From Rhizopus sp. PT2906 (lineage: Eukaryota; Mucoromycota; Mucoromycetes; Mucorales; Rhizopodaceae), in contig JAMYHX010000060.1 of NCBI GenBank assembly GCA_025529335.1, forward strand, positions 62,001-126,000: a DNA stretch of 64,000 bases, given 5' to 3'. Both the position numbers and the translations under genes were made by a program. Each line of letters starts with the position of its first letter. Within the stretch, counting starts at the first letter, position 1. Positions 22,884 to 35,989 of this stretch are shown here, piece by piece. Below the pieces are notes generated by a model. That model ran no database searches. It worked only from the letters and a program-made list of their open reading frames with translations, and had not been told where the DNA came from.

Positions 22884-23984
22884 TTAATCCAAATCAGCAA
22901 TAAAGCAACCAGTTGTTTCTATGAATGTATCAATAGGGATAGCTAGTTTCCAATCGATATGGCCAGCGCCGAGATAGATAACAGGTGGCTTTGTATCATA
23001 TAAGTGTCTATTTCTGTGTATATTCTATATTTTATACCTTGAGCTTTGTAATAGATTCAGCAAGGATAATAGGAATAGGCTGTTTCATTCCATAGGGAGA
23101 CACGCCACCCTTTTCGAAGCCAGTAAGCTTGAGCGATACCTAGGATTGTATTATTGAGATCGTATTGTTCTCACAAGACTAATAATTTTTTTTTTTTTTT
23201 TTTTTTTACCTCTGGGTCAGCAAGACGGAAGTTGTAGTACTTTTTACTGATTTCCTTATTCTTCAAGTTACGACAGTAATTTAACAACTTTTGTGTGTTG
23301 ACAGGAGAAACATACTAGACTTCTTTGTTATCACCCAATCAATCATTTTGAATCAAGAAACTTACTTGGGTAATAACAGAGTAATATCTAGAGTACAAAG
23401 GGTCTACAAAAGAAAAAGAGTTATTGGATATCTTCATCTCTTCTATCATTTTACCTGATATGTCATGATGTGTACAACGAGTATTCTCAATAATAACACT
23501 TTTACACATATGCTCTTTAGATGGTGCATTGACTCTAAATCTATAAAGATGTAAATCATATGATGCTTCATAAACCCCCCTCCCTCTTTATCCATCTTAC
23601 GCTCTTTGTTGAAGCTCCCAGTCATAATAATCATGCTCCACAGGGATAATTTGACACTTATCAAGAATATTTAAAGCCTTTAATGATTCTTTTACCTATT
23701 TTTTTTTAAAAAAAAGCATAAGCAATTATTTAAATACTTTAACAAAAAAAAAAGTGGGCTTTACTATACGTGTTGAACAACTTTAGGGCATTCCTTAGAT
23801 GTCTCCCTTTGACATTCTTCTTTCCAGTGTGTTACATATTCTTCAGAAAGAGCTTCATACAGCGAGCTGATATCTTTTTGTAAGTCCTGTTTTATCAGGT
23901 TTAGTTCAAAATAATAATATAATTTTAATCCTTTTTTACTCGAAGTAAATTTCGCTGATCTTGAGCAAGGTCCTTGACAAGCAT
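22884..23984 (-). CDS. YbaK/ProX-type aminoacyl-tRNA deacylase domain protein
   Basis: Eight exons (23984..23940, 23886..23770, 23695..23601, 23540..23455, 23403..23366, 23314..23210, 23139..23038, 22988..22884) give 230 residues. Family marks are YDWELQQRA, the block CKSVIIENTR, YYNFRLADPE, the signature GGVSPYGMKQPIPIILAES, and PPVIYLGAGHIDWKL at the end. YbaK-type proteins hydrolyse mischarged aminoacyl-tRNAs, guarding translation fidelity; here the domain is free-standing with a helical N-terminal arm. The start MLVKDLAQDQ was chosen; the same frame stays open upstream to 24164, so an N-terminal extension is possible. The gene is divergent from the UPRT gene 407 bp away. Confidence 0.8.
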
Positions 23985-24312
23985 TTTAAAGCAACGCTCT
24001 ATATTCAAAAGTCCCAGTCTTGGGCACTTTTGAACATTGGGTTGGTGTGACTGTAGTTTACGGGAAACTAAGTTCCCTAACAAATACATTTTCTCGACAT
24101 TGAATATAATAAATACTTTGTAAAGAGGAAAAGAAAGAGTAAATCTCAGCTGAGAATATAACATATAGCTTCTCTAATGCGTGATTCAGCTTATTACTTG
24201 AAAAGTAAAGATATTACCTCTACTCTCTTTTGTCTTATGTTGAAATGATCTGTTTCCAAGGTGACATTTTACCCGCAAAACGCCACTGAAGCGGTAATTG
24301 AATCACAAAAAG

Positions 24313-24321
24313 TATATAAAA
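24313..24321 (+). promoter_or_regulatory. TATA box of the UPRT gene
   Basis: TATATAAAA about 70 bp upstream of the UPRT ATG. It sits inside the 407-bp gap between the divergent YbaK and UPRT genes, which therefore likely share a bidirectional promoter region. Confidence 0.5.
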
Positions 24322-24390
24322 TCGGGTCATTTGAGTCCCATCCCCCCCTTCCTCGTCTCTTCTCCCTTCACGACAAACTGTTTTTTTAAA

Positions 24391-25287
24391 ATGGCAAACA
24401 AATTGCAGAATTACAAATTACCTGAGCAAGTGAAGCTTCTTCCACAAACGTCACAACTCAAGGGGTTAATGACTATTATTCGTGACAAGAACACTCCTCG
24501 AGCTGATTTCATTTTCTATGCTGATCGTATTATTCGTCTTCTTGTCGAAGAAGGTTATTAAAAGAGAAATATTAGATAGCTGTGATGTGATATTAATTAT
24601 ATATATAGGATTAAACCATCTACCTGTGGTCGACAAAGTAGTCAAGACTCCCACTGGAAACGAATATAAGGGTATTGCATTTGAAGGACGTATCTGTGGC
24701 GTGTCCATCATGCGTGCTGGTGAAGCAATGGAACAAGGTTTGAGAGAGTGTTGTAGAAGTGTTAGAATCGGTAAGATCTTGATCCAACGTGATGAAGAAA
24801 CACATCAGCCCAAGGTAAGGAAATGCATACAAATCAACTTGTTATATGCATTACTTAGATTATTTCAGTTGTACTATTCAAAGCTCCCCAAGGATATTGC
24901 TTCTCGTTATGTTCTCTTATTAGATCCAATGCTGGGTAAAAATATACATATAGTCAACAATGATGCAACCCTGACTAACAATGGATATCTTTATTAAGCG
25001 ACGGGTGGATCAGCAATGCAGGCAGTACAAGTGCTATTAGATAACAATGTAAAGGAAGAGCGCATCATCTTTTTGAACTTGATCGGTTCACCTGAAGGTA
25101 TCGATAACTTTATTGCTAAATACCCCAAGGTGAAAATTGTCATTGGAGAATTGGATGAAGGCCTTAATCCTGATAAATACATTGTCCCTGGTTGTGGTGA
25201 CTTTGGATGCAGGTATGATCTATATAATTATTGAATACACATGTATCATAACCTATGTTTATATGTAGGTATTTTGGTACTGATTAA
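24391..25287 (+). CDS. FUR1: Uracil phosphoribosyltransferase
   Basis: Five exons (24391..24553, 24609..24814, 24869..24935, 24999..25212, 25269..25287) give 222 residues, the normal fungal length. Marks are QTSQLKGLMTIIRDKNTPR at the N-terminus, EGRICGVSIMRAGEAME, the PRPP-binding loop DPMLATGGSA rebuilt across intron 3, and the uracil-binding end VPGCGDFGCRYFGTD, where the last six residues come from a 19-nt exon. The enzyme makes UMP from uracil and PRPP in pyrimidine salvage. In fungi it also activates 5-fluorouracil, and its loss gives flucytosine resistance. Confidence 0.96.
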
Positions 25288-25463
25288 AGACAATAATAAA
25301 CGGTGTATTCTTTTGAAAATGATGCCTTTTAATTTGCTGCTTAAAGTAATGCCCATGTATCACCTAATACTTTCCTTTCTTAGCAATGACCAACTGTGCC
25401 TATTTTTGTATTCTTTTTTTTTTTCTCTCTCTCTTTTTTTTTTTTTCTTCTTTCTTATAAACA

Positions 25464-28400
25464 ATGTCTCTCTTGGATGACTATATGGAATCCTCAGAAG
25501 CCGTTCATGGCACATCCACTTTACAGTTTGGTGCTGATGCCTTCTTGTTACCTAATGGCTTTGATGGGATCGAAAGCATCAGAGTAATGTAACTTTTTAA
25601 ATACTTGGTCCATACACCTTAACACTCTAAGCTACAGCTTGAAACAGGATATGTATCAACAGGCTTTGGTCAAATAGAGGAACCGATATTCGCTTTAGAT
25701 TATGTTCAGTTTCAAATGCCAGCAAAACTCATTGACATGGCGGTTTCAAACAATATCCTTATTGTCGCACTTGAGTCGTCTCGTTTGTTACGAGTTGATT
25801 TGGATAATCCACTTGAAGTAGAGGGTAATATCAATAATATATATAAGAAGCTATTGAGCTAAATATGACTAGAAATTGAAATTACACGTAAACAAAGTGA
25901 TGGGAAAATAACCAAGATATTCTTCGATCCAACAGGAAGACACCTTATTATCACAACTGATCATGGAGAAAACTATTACTTTTATGAAAAATGGCGTAGA
26001 ACAAAACCATTGCCCAAGTTTAAGGTAAGACGATATGAAACGTATAAAAGGAGAGAGGAAAGTAATAACAGAACCTAGGGTGTCACCATCACGTCGATTG
26101 CATGGAACAAACAAGCAACCCTGACAGACCCTTCGACACGAGAGATACTGATTGGAACCAAAAACGGATTGATCTACGAGACATGCATAGAGCCAACAGA
26201 CGAATACTTTAAAAAGGAAGAAAAGTATTTTAAACAAGTCTACTCGATCCATGAATCGACGATGCCCATCACCGGCCTCTATTTTGAACAGTTCCCAGTG
26301 AACAATAGAAAATACTTTGTGATGGCAACAACGTCTACCAGAATATATCAGTTTATTGGATTTGTCGGCCCAAACACGAGTAGCAGTAGCAGTAGCAGTA
26401 ATGGATTACCCTTGAGCGGTAATAGCGATATCATTGAAGATCGTGGAGAACGCGCTATATTTGAAAATCTGTTTGCAAAGTATGATGTCAACCCCGGATT
26501 TCAGGAGTTGCCTGGTGATCTACCGCATAGTGAGCTTCATTTCTTCAGTCGGTATCATGAACTGCAGCAACAAGGAATCGCAGAGGCATTTGCTTGGTTG
26601 ACAGGGCCAGGTATCTATCATGGGTCCCTCGTGTTTGGATCACAAAATAAAGGTGATAGCGTCATAGATGATGTACAGTTGCTTCAGTAAGTCGTGAAAT
26701 CAGAAAAAAAAAAACAATAAGGGTTGATTTAAATACAATTATTTAGGTATCCAGCTACACCCGCTGATGATGACTTTAGGAAGCCTGTTATCGACATTCC
26801 AATCTCAGTGGCGTTGACTGAATTTCATTTTATACTACTCTACAAGGATCGAGTTAGAGCCATCTGTCAGCTGAACGATCAGATCGTGTATGAGGAGATG
26901 ATACCTGTTGTAAGTTTGGCGATAAAACGAATGGGTTCAATTAAACTTATATCATGTAGGCTCACGGAGAGCGCGTTGTGGGTATGACAGTCGATGATAT
27001 TAAAAAGACCTTTTGGATCTATACGACACTAGCCATGTACGAACTCACCATCAATAATGAAGAAAGAGATGTGTGGAAGCTATACTTGGAGAAAAAGAAA
27101 TACAATTCTGCTCTGCGATACTGTAAAGACCCAGCACAAAAGGACAAAGTATTTACGGCTCAAGCGAGGGATTACTTTGGACAGAGACGATACAAGATGA
27201 GTGCTGAGACATTTGCAAATAGCACGGTGCCCTTTGAAGAAGTCGCTCTCATGTTTGTTGAAAAAGATGAAGTGGATGCTTTGCGAGTATACCTGATGAA
27301 CAAGCTAACCAGGCTACGTAAAAGTGTATGTCATAAAGTATATAAAGTTGACCTTTATTAAGCATTTGCTTTATAGGATCAAACACAAAAGACAATGATT
27401 GCTACATGGCTAGTCGATCTCTATTTGTCTAAACTGAATGATCTTGAAGACTTTGCCTCATCAGCTCATTGTGCACCACCATCCAATGATACGAGCAACC
27501 CTGAGCCGAGTGCAGAATATTTTTTGGATCAGTTAGAAGAGATACGAGACGAGTTTAAAAACTTTTTAGAGACCTATAATGGATACCTACACAGACCCAC
27601 TACGTACCACTTGATGGCCAGTCAAAACCGTACGGATGAATACTTGTTTTTCGCATCTCTTATTGGCGACTATGAAAAGGTCATCAGTTATTGGATTGCT
27701 GAAAAGAATTGGACAAAGGCCTTGGAGGTCTTGAGTAAGGAGGTATAAAAGGCATATATGGCGAAAGATGATATGTAAAATGACTTTGCGCTTTATAGGC
27801 TGATCCAGATGTGTTTTATAAATTTTCACCAGTCTTGATGGAAAACGAGCCATATGAAACTGTGAATGTGTGGATGCGACAAAACAATCTGAATCCAAGG
27901 CAATTGATACCAGCCTTGTTGAGATATGATCATAAAAAAGCATCTGAAAAATATGCACAAGTAAGGGGTATCAAAAGGACGAGAGATGGCTTTTATTTAC
28001 TGAATGAAAAACATTAGAATCAAGCAACTCGATATTTATCGCATGTTGTCACTACTTTGAATAACACTGATCCAGCCATTCATAACTTCTTGCTCACTCT
28101 TTATGCTACTCAAAAGACATCAGATGAGACAGCCTTATTAGCCTTTTTGAAAAATGAGGTAAATACAAAGCATACCTATTTATGAAGACTGACATTTTTT
28201 ATTATTAGGGATTTGAAATGCATTATGACTTGGATTATGCGTTAAGACTATGTACACAAAATGGTAGAACTCAAAGCTGTGTACATATTTATAGTCAAAT
28301 GGGATTATATGAAGAAGCTGTCAACTTGGCTCTCAAGGTAAGTTTCAGTCCTTCTTAGGCCTGAATGATATTAAAGATAATTTTATAGAACAATGACCTA

Positions 28401-29321
28401 GAACTTGCACGAATTAATGCTGATAAACCGGAGGATGACGAGATGTTGCGTAAAAAGCTCTGGTTAAACATTGCCAAACATGTTATCCAAGAGAACAAAG
28501 ATACAAAAGGAGCTCTTGAGTTTTTAAAGCAAAGCAATTTGTTAAAGATTGAAGACATCCTTCCTTTCTTTCCTGATTTTGTGTTAATTGATGATTTCAA
28601 GGTAGACTTGCATATTGTTCTGTTTAGCATAGTAACTGTTTTTATATAGCAAGAAATATGTGAAGCGTTAGAAAAATACAATGACACGATCGATGATATT
28701 AAGGCAGAAATGGAAGAGGCGACTAAAACGGGCGAAAGTATTCGCTTGGATATCCGAGAGCTTAGAAGCAGGTAAGATGAATATGTATGGTTGTATAGTA
28801 TACTTATTTGTAAACAGATTTGCCCTTGTTAATCCAGTAGAAAGATGCTATCTCTGCAACTCTCCTTTATTCAATCGTGCGTTCTACATATTTCCCTGCC
28901 AGCACGGTTTTCACGCTGACTGTCTAACAGACAAGGTATACATGTTGCATAAATCATTGGATGAATGATACCTAACCTTGTATAGATGTATAAAATTCTA
29001 CCTGCGAGACATATCAAACGTTTGAAAGCGATTCAAGACTACATGGCTAAAGAAACCAACCCGGTCAACCAATCACCTGTGGGTCCTACAGCAAAATTGA
29101 TGAACACTGCGAAAAATGTGATATTCTCGACGGATGCAGCCATAGCAGAAAATAAACAAGAACATGACTTGGTTATGGGAAAAATTGATCAATTGCGTGA
29201 AGAATTGGATGACATTGTGGCAAGTGAATGTATTTTATGTGGCGAAACGATGATCAAATCTGTTGATCAACCGTTTATTGATGATGATGAACTAGATGTT
29301 ATCACCAGCTGGGCTATTTAG
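25464..29321 (+). CDS. VPS18: Vps18/Pep3, HOPS/CORVET tethering subunit
   Basis: Fourteen exons starting at MSLLDDYMES and ending ITSWAI give 1060 residues. Exons: 25464..25583, 25638..25824, 25873..26024, 26079..26686, 26747..26909, 26960..27325, 27377..27742, 27799..27960, 28018..28158, 28209..28337, 28389..28601, 28650..28771, 28818..28935, 28986..29321. The N-terminal half is the Pep3/Vps18 beta-propeller (GRHLIITTDHGENYYF; LIGTKNGLIYE). The middle is helical solenoid with the clathrin-repeat-like segment. The end is a RING-H2: CYLCNSPLF, CQHGFHADC and a final CILCGE. Vps18 is a core subunit of HOPS and CORVET, which tether endosomes and vacuoles. A Ser run at about residue 210 is encoded by an AGTAGC repeat. 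It starts only 176 bp after the UPRT stop. Confidence 0.95.
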
Positions 29322-30287
29322 ATTTTCTTTTCCGCCCCTTCTTGGATGAATGTCAATAAGTATATACCTCTAATAAAATACTCCCTCTCTCTCTCTGTCA
29401 TTATAGCTTTTCCTCGATAATAATATCTTTTTAGCCTCTATTCTCGGTCATTGAATGTGTTGACTTTAGTTTCCCGCCAAAAAAACAATGAAAAAATTTG
29501 ATTTGAACCACAAGTTGATATATACAATCGGAGAAGAGTAGTCTGAGCAAAAGACGAGCGAATCGAGAGTTCTTTGGACCGGGTAATCTCTGTGCGGCGA
29601 TTACCCTACAACTTGCGTGTTACTCGCAGGCTATTTTTTCATGGGCTTGTTTGAGTGTCAAACCAGGTTAAGAGATAGGTAGAATGTCTTAACGCCCTAT
29701 TCTGATCGCTTGTTTTATATCACAGGCAGTTAGAGGGCTGGTGATTCTTATATTTGTATTTATTGTTTAAAGAAAAAAAAAAATCTCTTATATTATTTCC
29801 ATTTTCAATTGGTCGATTCTGGTGTTAAATTCAATGTACGTTTAAAAACAGATTTTTACTTATAATTAAAACCTCTAATGGGCGCACGATTGTAATATTA
29901 CATCTTTCCCGTCCGAGGCAACTCAGTAAGGAAGGATGGTGGTGACTAAAAAACCTTTTGGAATCAAGGGTAAGAATGTTTTGGAAGGAGTGAATGGGAT
30001 CAAGTGTAAGCTACACTAGTGAGAAGAAGGAGAGGAGAACCATTCTAAGAGTCTTTGCCCGAGGTGAATGGGCGGAGTAGGCGGAAGCTTAGCGTGATAG
30101 AGGTAATCGAGTTCATATAGAACTCTGCATATAGTTGGCCAGCGAATGGTCCACGAGAGCACTGCGTTAGGAGGGCGAGATTTCCTGATAGGTAGCATAT
30201 TTAAAAGGAAAGATAATGGGTCAGGAATGGTTTGGGGCATCATGAGTCTACGGTGCATCTAGAGACAGTGAATAGTAAAACTCAATG
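29322..30287. other. Intergenic
   Basis: 3' flank of VPS18, then DNA without a supported gene. At about 29560-29720 the base composition is less AT-rich and small hairpins are possible (GGTAATC pairing with GATTACC), but no known RNA family was recognised. Minus-strand frames at 30016-30258 are unassigned. Confidence 0.35.
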
Positions 30288-31259
30288 TACACTCTTTTCA
30301 GAAAGTATATTCGCCACCATGGCGAGAACAAATTCGTTTTGACTAACAAATCAGATGCCATGCTGCTAAGAATAGTTTGTAGGATAAGGCTTTGGTATTT
30401 TTGGATATATAAGAGCACGCCAATTGCTAATTCTTGTTTTACTTCTTTTTCACAACTATATCAGAAATCACAGATAATGAACATTCAATTCTTGTTTGAA
30501 AATGGGAAAGGATCTGTCGTTGACGAATATGGTAGACCTGAGCCAATGGATTATATTGTTGATGAGGAACAGTTTCGTCTTGAAACGCTGAGTTCTCATA
30601 CACAGTATTTAGCTCAATTGCCTCTAGAGAGCGAGAAAGGGATAGAGACCATGCAGGTAGAAAAGGAAATTGCAAAGCCTCGTGGTGATGTTAAAATGAG
30701 GGAAACATCAGTGAAGCGAAGTTATACACGCTATTCTGATCAGGACAAAGTGAGGTTTTTTAAGCTGTTGTTTGAGAGGTGTATGAATGCGGCTGCTGCT
30801 GCAAAACAGCTTGGGATTCACGTTCGTACAGTACAAAAATGGATTGAAAAGTACAAGAGGGATCCTGATAGCATCTTTGAGTAACGGAGAAAGACTGGTC
30901 GTCCACGTATTCTCCATGAGGATCACAAAAACGTTATTCTCGAGTGCATTGATGAGAATCCTTCAGTCGTCCTAGACGAAGTAATGAAGAAGTTAAAGCA
31001 AATATTCACAGAATTAAGAGTATCTAAAAGTACTTTGTTTGATTTTGTAAAAGAACATTGCAATTTGTCTCTCAAAAAAGCTCGGTTTCAACCAGTAGAC
31101 CGAAACAGCCAAGAAAAGACCCAAGAGCGCCTCGATTGGGTTCATAATTGGGAAAAAACGGACATGAATTTCACTACTAACTGTGTCTTTCTTGATGAAA
31201 CAGCCTTCCAACTTGCCAAAAGGTATAGGTTTGCACTCATACTCTCTCTTTGTTCTTAA
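30288..31259 (+). pseudogene. Tc1/IS630-like transposase copy 1, broken
   Basis: A TA then CACTCTTTTCAGAAAGTATATTC marks the left end and matches the left end of the copy at 62654. The frame from ATG 30477 encodes the same protein start as that copy (MNIQFLFENGKGSVVDEYG), then a helix-turn-helix (KQLGIHVRTVQKWIEKY). It meets an in-frame TAA at 30882-30884 where the other copy has AAA, continues RRKTGRPRILHED and LRVSKSTLFDFVKEHC, and reaches the first catalytic Asp in VFLDETAFQ. After that similarity stops and the frame ends at 31259. The rest of the DDE domain and the right terminal repeat are missing. Confidence 0.8.
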
Positions 31260-32376
31260 CAGCTACATAGTTGCTGTATTCATAAACGATGAGGTATCCG
31301 TGAACACAAAGACCGGGTCATTGGTCTTTTTCGATGCCAAGATTCAAGCATGTATAAATGTTGATTTGATATTAAAATAATACTGATGATTGCTTCTATT
31401 GCTGAAAGAGGTAGAATAGTACAAGTAATTGACAGTCGTAAATTAAATAAGCAAGCTTCTTGCGAGATATATGCCGTTCGGTAAAATGAGAAACTTTAAT
31501 TTTTTCTTGGCCCTTCACACTTTATATGTGTATACAGATGCTGCAGTGAACTCGATTATGAACAGACTTGACTTTGTTTATGCATGGAAACAACAACAAG
31601 AGGGTAATTGATGAAAGGACTGAGGACAGCTAGTATCTATCCAAGTGGCATTACTCCTCAAGTATATAACAGACAGATGACCCTGGTGTCTCTAACTGAT
31701 ATCTCTCATTCTATTAAGTTTGTTTCTTCAGGTTAATCTATTGGCCTGTGCTTCAGATAAACTCATTTTTTTTTGTAGGGTTCAGATAAACTCATTATTT
31801 TTATTGACACTCAAACCACTGAAAGTAAAACTTGATCAATTAAAACTCCATTTTTTTTATTCATGCAGACTGATCACTATTCTTATCATCAGTCGTGACA
31901 TCAAGAAAGAAAAGAAATGAAAAAGAAAGAGGTTGATGATCAAGATTTGAATGGTGTTTTCTATATAAAAAGATATAATTCATCAATATCAAGAAGAGAG
32001 TGATTGATACTAAAAATAACAGAAACTCATGAGACCGTTTATGCTATTCTTGATATGTTACTATTTGGGTTATTGATGCATTTAATTGTACAAATGGTTG
32101 ATCAAGGAACATAACAAACTCAATAAAAAATATATATTCAATGACCGAATCCGTCTGCTGATTAAACAAAACCACCAAAAAATGAGCTTCATCATCCCTT
32201 TTTTTTCTCTCTTTCTTTTTCTTTTTCTCTCTTTTACAACTACTGTTACTCCTTCTTTTTCATACAAGCTATTATTTCTCTTATATTCGTTATTATTTTA
32301 AGCAAAAAGAGTAAAAGGCTTTATGCATTTTAATCATTACAAGGGAATTAACTTTTTGTCCTAGTTATTTTTAAAA
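31260..32376. other. Intergenic
   Basis: AT-rich DNA with short unassigned open pieces. It includes a direct repeat of CAGATAAACTCATT (31755 and 31784) and, just before the GSK3 gene, a pyrimidine-rich tract typical of fungal leaders. Confidence 0.4.
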
Positions 32377-33109
32377 ATGGCACATGGTCCAATGTTTGGA
32401 ATGAAAATAACAGGTAAGCATATTAAACATAGATATAAATAGGCGTAAGCTCATCTGTCCATTCTCTAGGTGGTAATAACGATCGTACCACGGTTCATGA
32501 AGAAGCAGCAAAAGATGGTAGAACGGGTCAAGACATCACATTCAAATATACAACCTATAAAGTAGCCGGTAATGGCTCCTTTGGTGTAGTGTATCAAGCC
32601 AAGGTAGTAGAAACGGGGGAAAGTGTTGCTATCAAGAAAGTATTCCAGGATAGACGTTTCAAAGTAAGTCATTGAAAATATATTTGTATGTATACGTGTG
32701 TTTGATAGTAATCTAATTCATTAGAACCGAGAATTACAAATTATGCGTTGTGTTTGGCATCCTAATGTGGTTGCTTTAAAGGCTTTCTTTTATAGCTACG
32801 ATGAAGTGAAGGTAAATGACTTGTGAGTTTGAAATGAGGTAATTGACACGAGGTTTAATAGAAAGATGATCTCTACTTGAATTTGGTACTCGAGTATATA
32901 CCAGAAACTTTGTACCGAACCTCTCGTAACTATGCAAAAGCAAGACAACCTGTTCCTATGTTTTATGTGAAGCTTTACACATACCAGTTGATGCGCGCTC
33001 TTGCTTATATTCACTCACTTGGTATATGCCATCGTGATATTAAGCCTCAAAATCTATTGATCGATCCAAACTCTGGTGTGCTCAAGTTGTGTGATTTTGG
33101 AAGGTAAAG

Positions 33110-33140
<31 letters not shown>

Positions 33141-33866
33141 ATGACAGAAAAAAAGAATATGTTGTATACTGAAAACCCTTACATTAGTGCAAAGGCGCTT
33201 CATGCAGGAGAGCCTAATGTATCTTATATCTGCTCTCGTTATTACAGAGCACCCGAACTTATTTTTGGTGCCACGAATTATACATGTAGTATTGACGTAT
33301 GGTCTGCAGGCTGCGTAATGGCAGAATTGATGCTTTGTCAGCCTTTATTTCCGGGAGAGAGTGCTATTGATCAACTGGTGGAGATTATTAAAGTATTAGG
33401 GACACCTACCAAAGAACAACTATTAGCCATGAACCCATCTTATACAGAACATCGCTTCCCTCAAATCAAACCTCATCCTTTCTCAAAGGTATTCCGTCCA
33501 CGCACACCTGATGATGCAATAGCCTTTATCACCAAGACCCTACAGTACGAACCTCTGAAACGTCTTACAGCATTCCAATCATTAGCTGATCCATTTTTTG
33601 ATGAGCTTCGAGAGCCTAATAAAAAGATGTTGAATGGAAAGGACTTGCCGGAACTATTCAACTTTACTCGTCACGGTAAGAAGTTAATATAGAAGAGAAG
33701 AGAGATATGATATTAACTCTTTATAGAATTGTCGATACAACCTGATTTGATTTCAAAGCTAGTTCCACCTCATGCAGCACCTGAATTATTAGCAAATGGC
33801 ATTGACGTTCATAATTTCGTTCCTATATCTCCAGAAGAGATGAGAAATGTTGATGTACCTCGTTAG
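32377..33866 (+). CDS. Glycogen synthase kinase 3 (shaggy-type) protein kinase
   Basis: Six exons (32377..32413, 32470..32663, 32725..32811, 32862..33103, 33188..33675, 33727..33866) give 395 residues. Kinase marks are GNGSFGVVYQAK, the ATP-binding Lys in VAIKKV, catalytic HRDIKPQNLL near residue 163, DFGSAK rebuilt across intron 4, and the GSK3 activation loop VSYICSRYYRAPE with its regulatory Tyr near residue 199. CMGC features such as WSAGCVMAEL and the C-lobe LPELFNFT follow. GSK3 kinases phosphorylate primed Ser/Thr sites and act in development, stress and metabolism. Intron 4 contains a (GA)n microsatellite at about 33113-33140 and hides the DFG-S junction from simple ORF finding. Confidence 0.95.
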
Positions 33867-33999
33867 ATCTTTAATACTTTCTCTTTTTTTTTCGCTTTAC
33901 TCTAACTTTGTTAAATATATTTTATAAATATACTCTATATACTCACATTTATAAATATGCACCTGCCCTCTTTCACTCACTCACACACATATACACCTA

Positions 34000-34033
<34 letters not shown>

Positions 34034-35404
34034 ATTCTACTTTTTTTAATAAACAAATACATAAAAAATAAACAATAAAAGCCTATCAGGTAGTCATGAG
34101 ATTATGGATGCCATAATGAGCAACAATATTCTATAGATGTTTATCTCCAATACGTTTCCTTGTATACAATCCCTGTGAATCGCAAACCATATCACAGACA
34201 AGTACCACTGTCAAATTGTGACAGACTGCTATGCATGTCACACCGACTGTGAGTATCACGACCACATTATTATTAACCTGGTAACTTAGTGAACAAAGTC
34301 TAGAGAATATTGACCAGAAACAAATCAGAATCAGCTGTACCTCAGAGATCAGAGAGAGTTAAATCAGTGACAACATCAATTTTCACTTTAAATATTCAAC
34401 TCCTCTTAATAAAAAACCTACTTTATCAGTCATCGACTTTCTCGGGAGCTTTACACATCATATAGCTGCATGCAAAGATGTTTGGCGTCATTCATTATGC
34501 AATTAGCTGGGATAATAAAGATTTCCCCAGTACAAGGTATGAAACATGTACAACAGGTTTTATACCATCCATCACATGAAGCTTTCTACTATTCCTCGGC
34601 GTTTTCATACCCTCCTCTTCTTCCTCACTCCTTTTCAACTCTGTGCCCTGTTTCGTCAGATTGAAAACTTATACAAAGGAAACTGCCACTATAGGATGCA
34701 TCATGGGCAATGCATTTAAACTTACAACTTGTTATTCGGAAATAAAAAAGAGTTTATAATACTTTTATTAAAAAAATTCCCGGTTTGTACCTCTGAAAAG
34801 CAGAAGTTACTGAGTTGGTAGATTTATTTCAGATAAAGTGATTCGTGAAACAAACTGACAAGACCAACAAAGCATCTACAATACGGCTGGATAACGCTTC
34901 ATATTAAGCCCACAACACTGATCCATGGCATCGTTAAGGTATAATGTTTGATGACGCGTCATATTAACACACTTCACTGGATGTAATTGGTTGACAACAC
35001 TTATTCTTGCATATAAAAACCAGTTCCCCTTTTTGCCATAAATCCCTGTTTTTAAATGCTTACAAAGAACCTTATTTCATCTTGCTGTATTAGGGAAAAA
35101 ACCCCTACATCTCTTGGTCTGTTGATTGAAAATATGTTCTCATTTTGTGTGTCATGTACTAAAAAAAAAAAGAACACGCTATCTAATACAGATACTTGGA
35201 TAGGCTTTAAGGTATACTTTTCCAAATGAAGCTTCTTGTCATGTCTATAGCATTCGAACATTTCTCGCTTGTCGAAGGAATTCACCAGCTTGTACTCTTG
35301 TCTACAATTGCTGAAGCCCTTTGCTTTGTAAAGGCATTGATTGCAAACAGACTAATCTTAGCAATAGTATTTGCTGAGTGTGCTATTCATGTTCAGGAGC
35401 AAAT
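33867..35404. other. Intergenic
   Basis: Contains the GSK3 3' flank, a (CT)n microsatellite at about 34003-34030 and several unassigned short frames. Two similar blocks, AACGCTTCATATTAA (near 34893) and GACGCGTCATATTAA (near 34954), may be repeat traces. No gene is supported. Confidence 0.4.
34003..34030. repeat. (CT)n microsatellite
   Basis: About fourteen CT units in the 3' flank of the GSK3 gene. Confidence 0.8.
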
Positions 35405-35785
35405 GAGTTAGGTTGGCCAGGATTTCTTTGAGATTTTTTGTAAGCTACCTCTTCAGTTTCTTGATAGCACTTTCGCCAACGCATAGCAGTATGAGGGTTT
35501 ATTCCAAGATTCTTTGCATATAAAGTCACATTTCCTCTTTCCAGAGGATCCTCTCTGGTTTAGTTATTGTAGTTGCTGTTGTCTATCAGTTTGACCACTT
35601 CCACGGCCCTTTTTGTCATGTCTTTTGCTGTAGTTTTCTTCTCTGCTGGTTTGAGACTCAAATAGGGCTTTTGGCTCGCTATGGGTTCGAGTACTACGCT
35701 TGGAACACTGATATCGGTCAAGGCACCTTCCATCGAATCGAAAGCTCTCTCTCCCTCCTCATTGTAGATACTACCGAGCTCGTCT
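35405..35785 (-). pseudogene. N-terminal fragment of a Tc1/IS630-like transposase
   Basis: The minus strand reads SIYNEEGERAFDSMEGAL, then KDMTKRAVEVVKLIDN, a stop, and YAKNLGINPHTAMRWRKCYQ with KKSQRNPGQPNS. The second part is a helix-turn-helix like that of the transposases at 30477 and 62938 (there KQLGIHVRTVQ). The catalytic domain is absent. One in-frame stop interrupts it. Confidence 0.55.
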
Positions 35786-35989
35786 TTATAAAAAAGTGTA
35801 TTTCTTGTCAGACTATTTAATTAAAGAGTAGAAGACAGAAATAAAGCTCTTATATCACATAGTCGACGATAATTTCTCAGTAACGCCAGTTTGACTTGAC
35901 CCAAAAAGACAACCATGTCCTAGGTAGTGCAAGTTTAATACACTTTATATGAGACTAGGTCGCACGTAATTTAAGTGTAAAAAAAAAGC

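Noticed and set aside
24001..24164. N-terminal extension of the YbaK-type protein from ATG 24164.
   Set aside because: The extra stretch has no family similarity and the nearer Met begins where the conserved helical arm does; left as a possibility only.
29520..29720. Structured, less AT-rich stretch that might be a non-coding RNA; it includes a piece resembling CTTGTTTGAGTGTCA of fungal 5.8S/ITS2.
   Set aside because: The rest does not match 5.8S, U1-U6, SRP, RNase P or tRNA features that I could check by eye, and the similarity is only about 14 bases.
33113..33140. (GA)n run considered as a regulatory element.
   Set aside because: It lies within intron 4 of the GSK3 gene and is an ordinary microsatellite.
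35676..35704. GGGTTCGAGTACTAC looked like a tRNA T-arm.
   Set aside because: No acceptor, D-arm or anticodon arm can be built around it, and the region translates on the minus strand as part of a transposase fragment.
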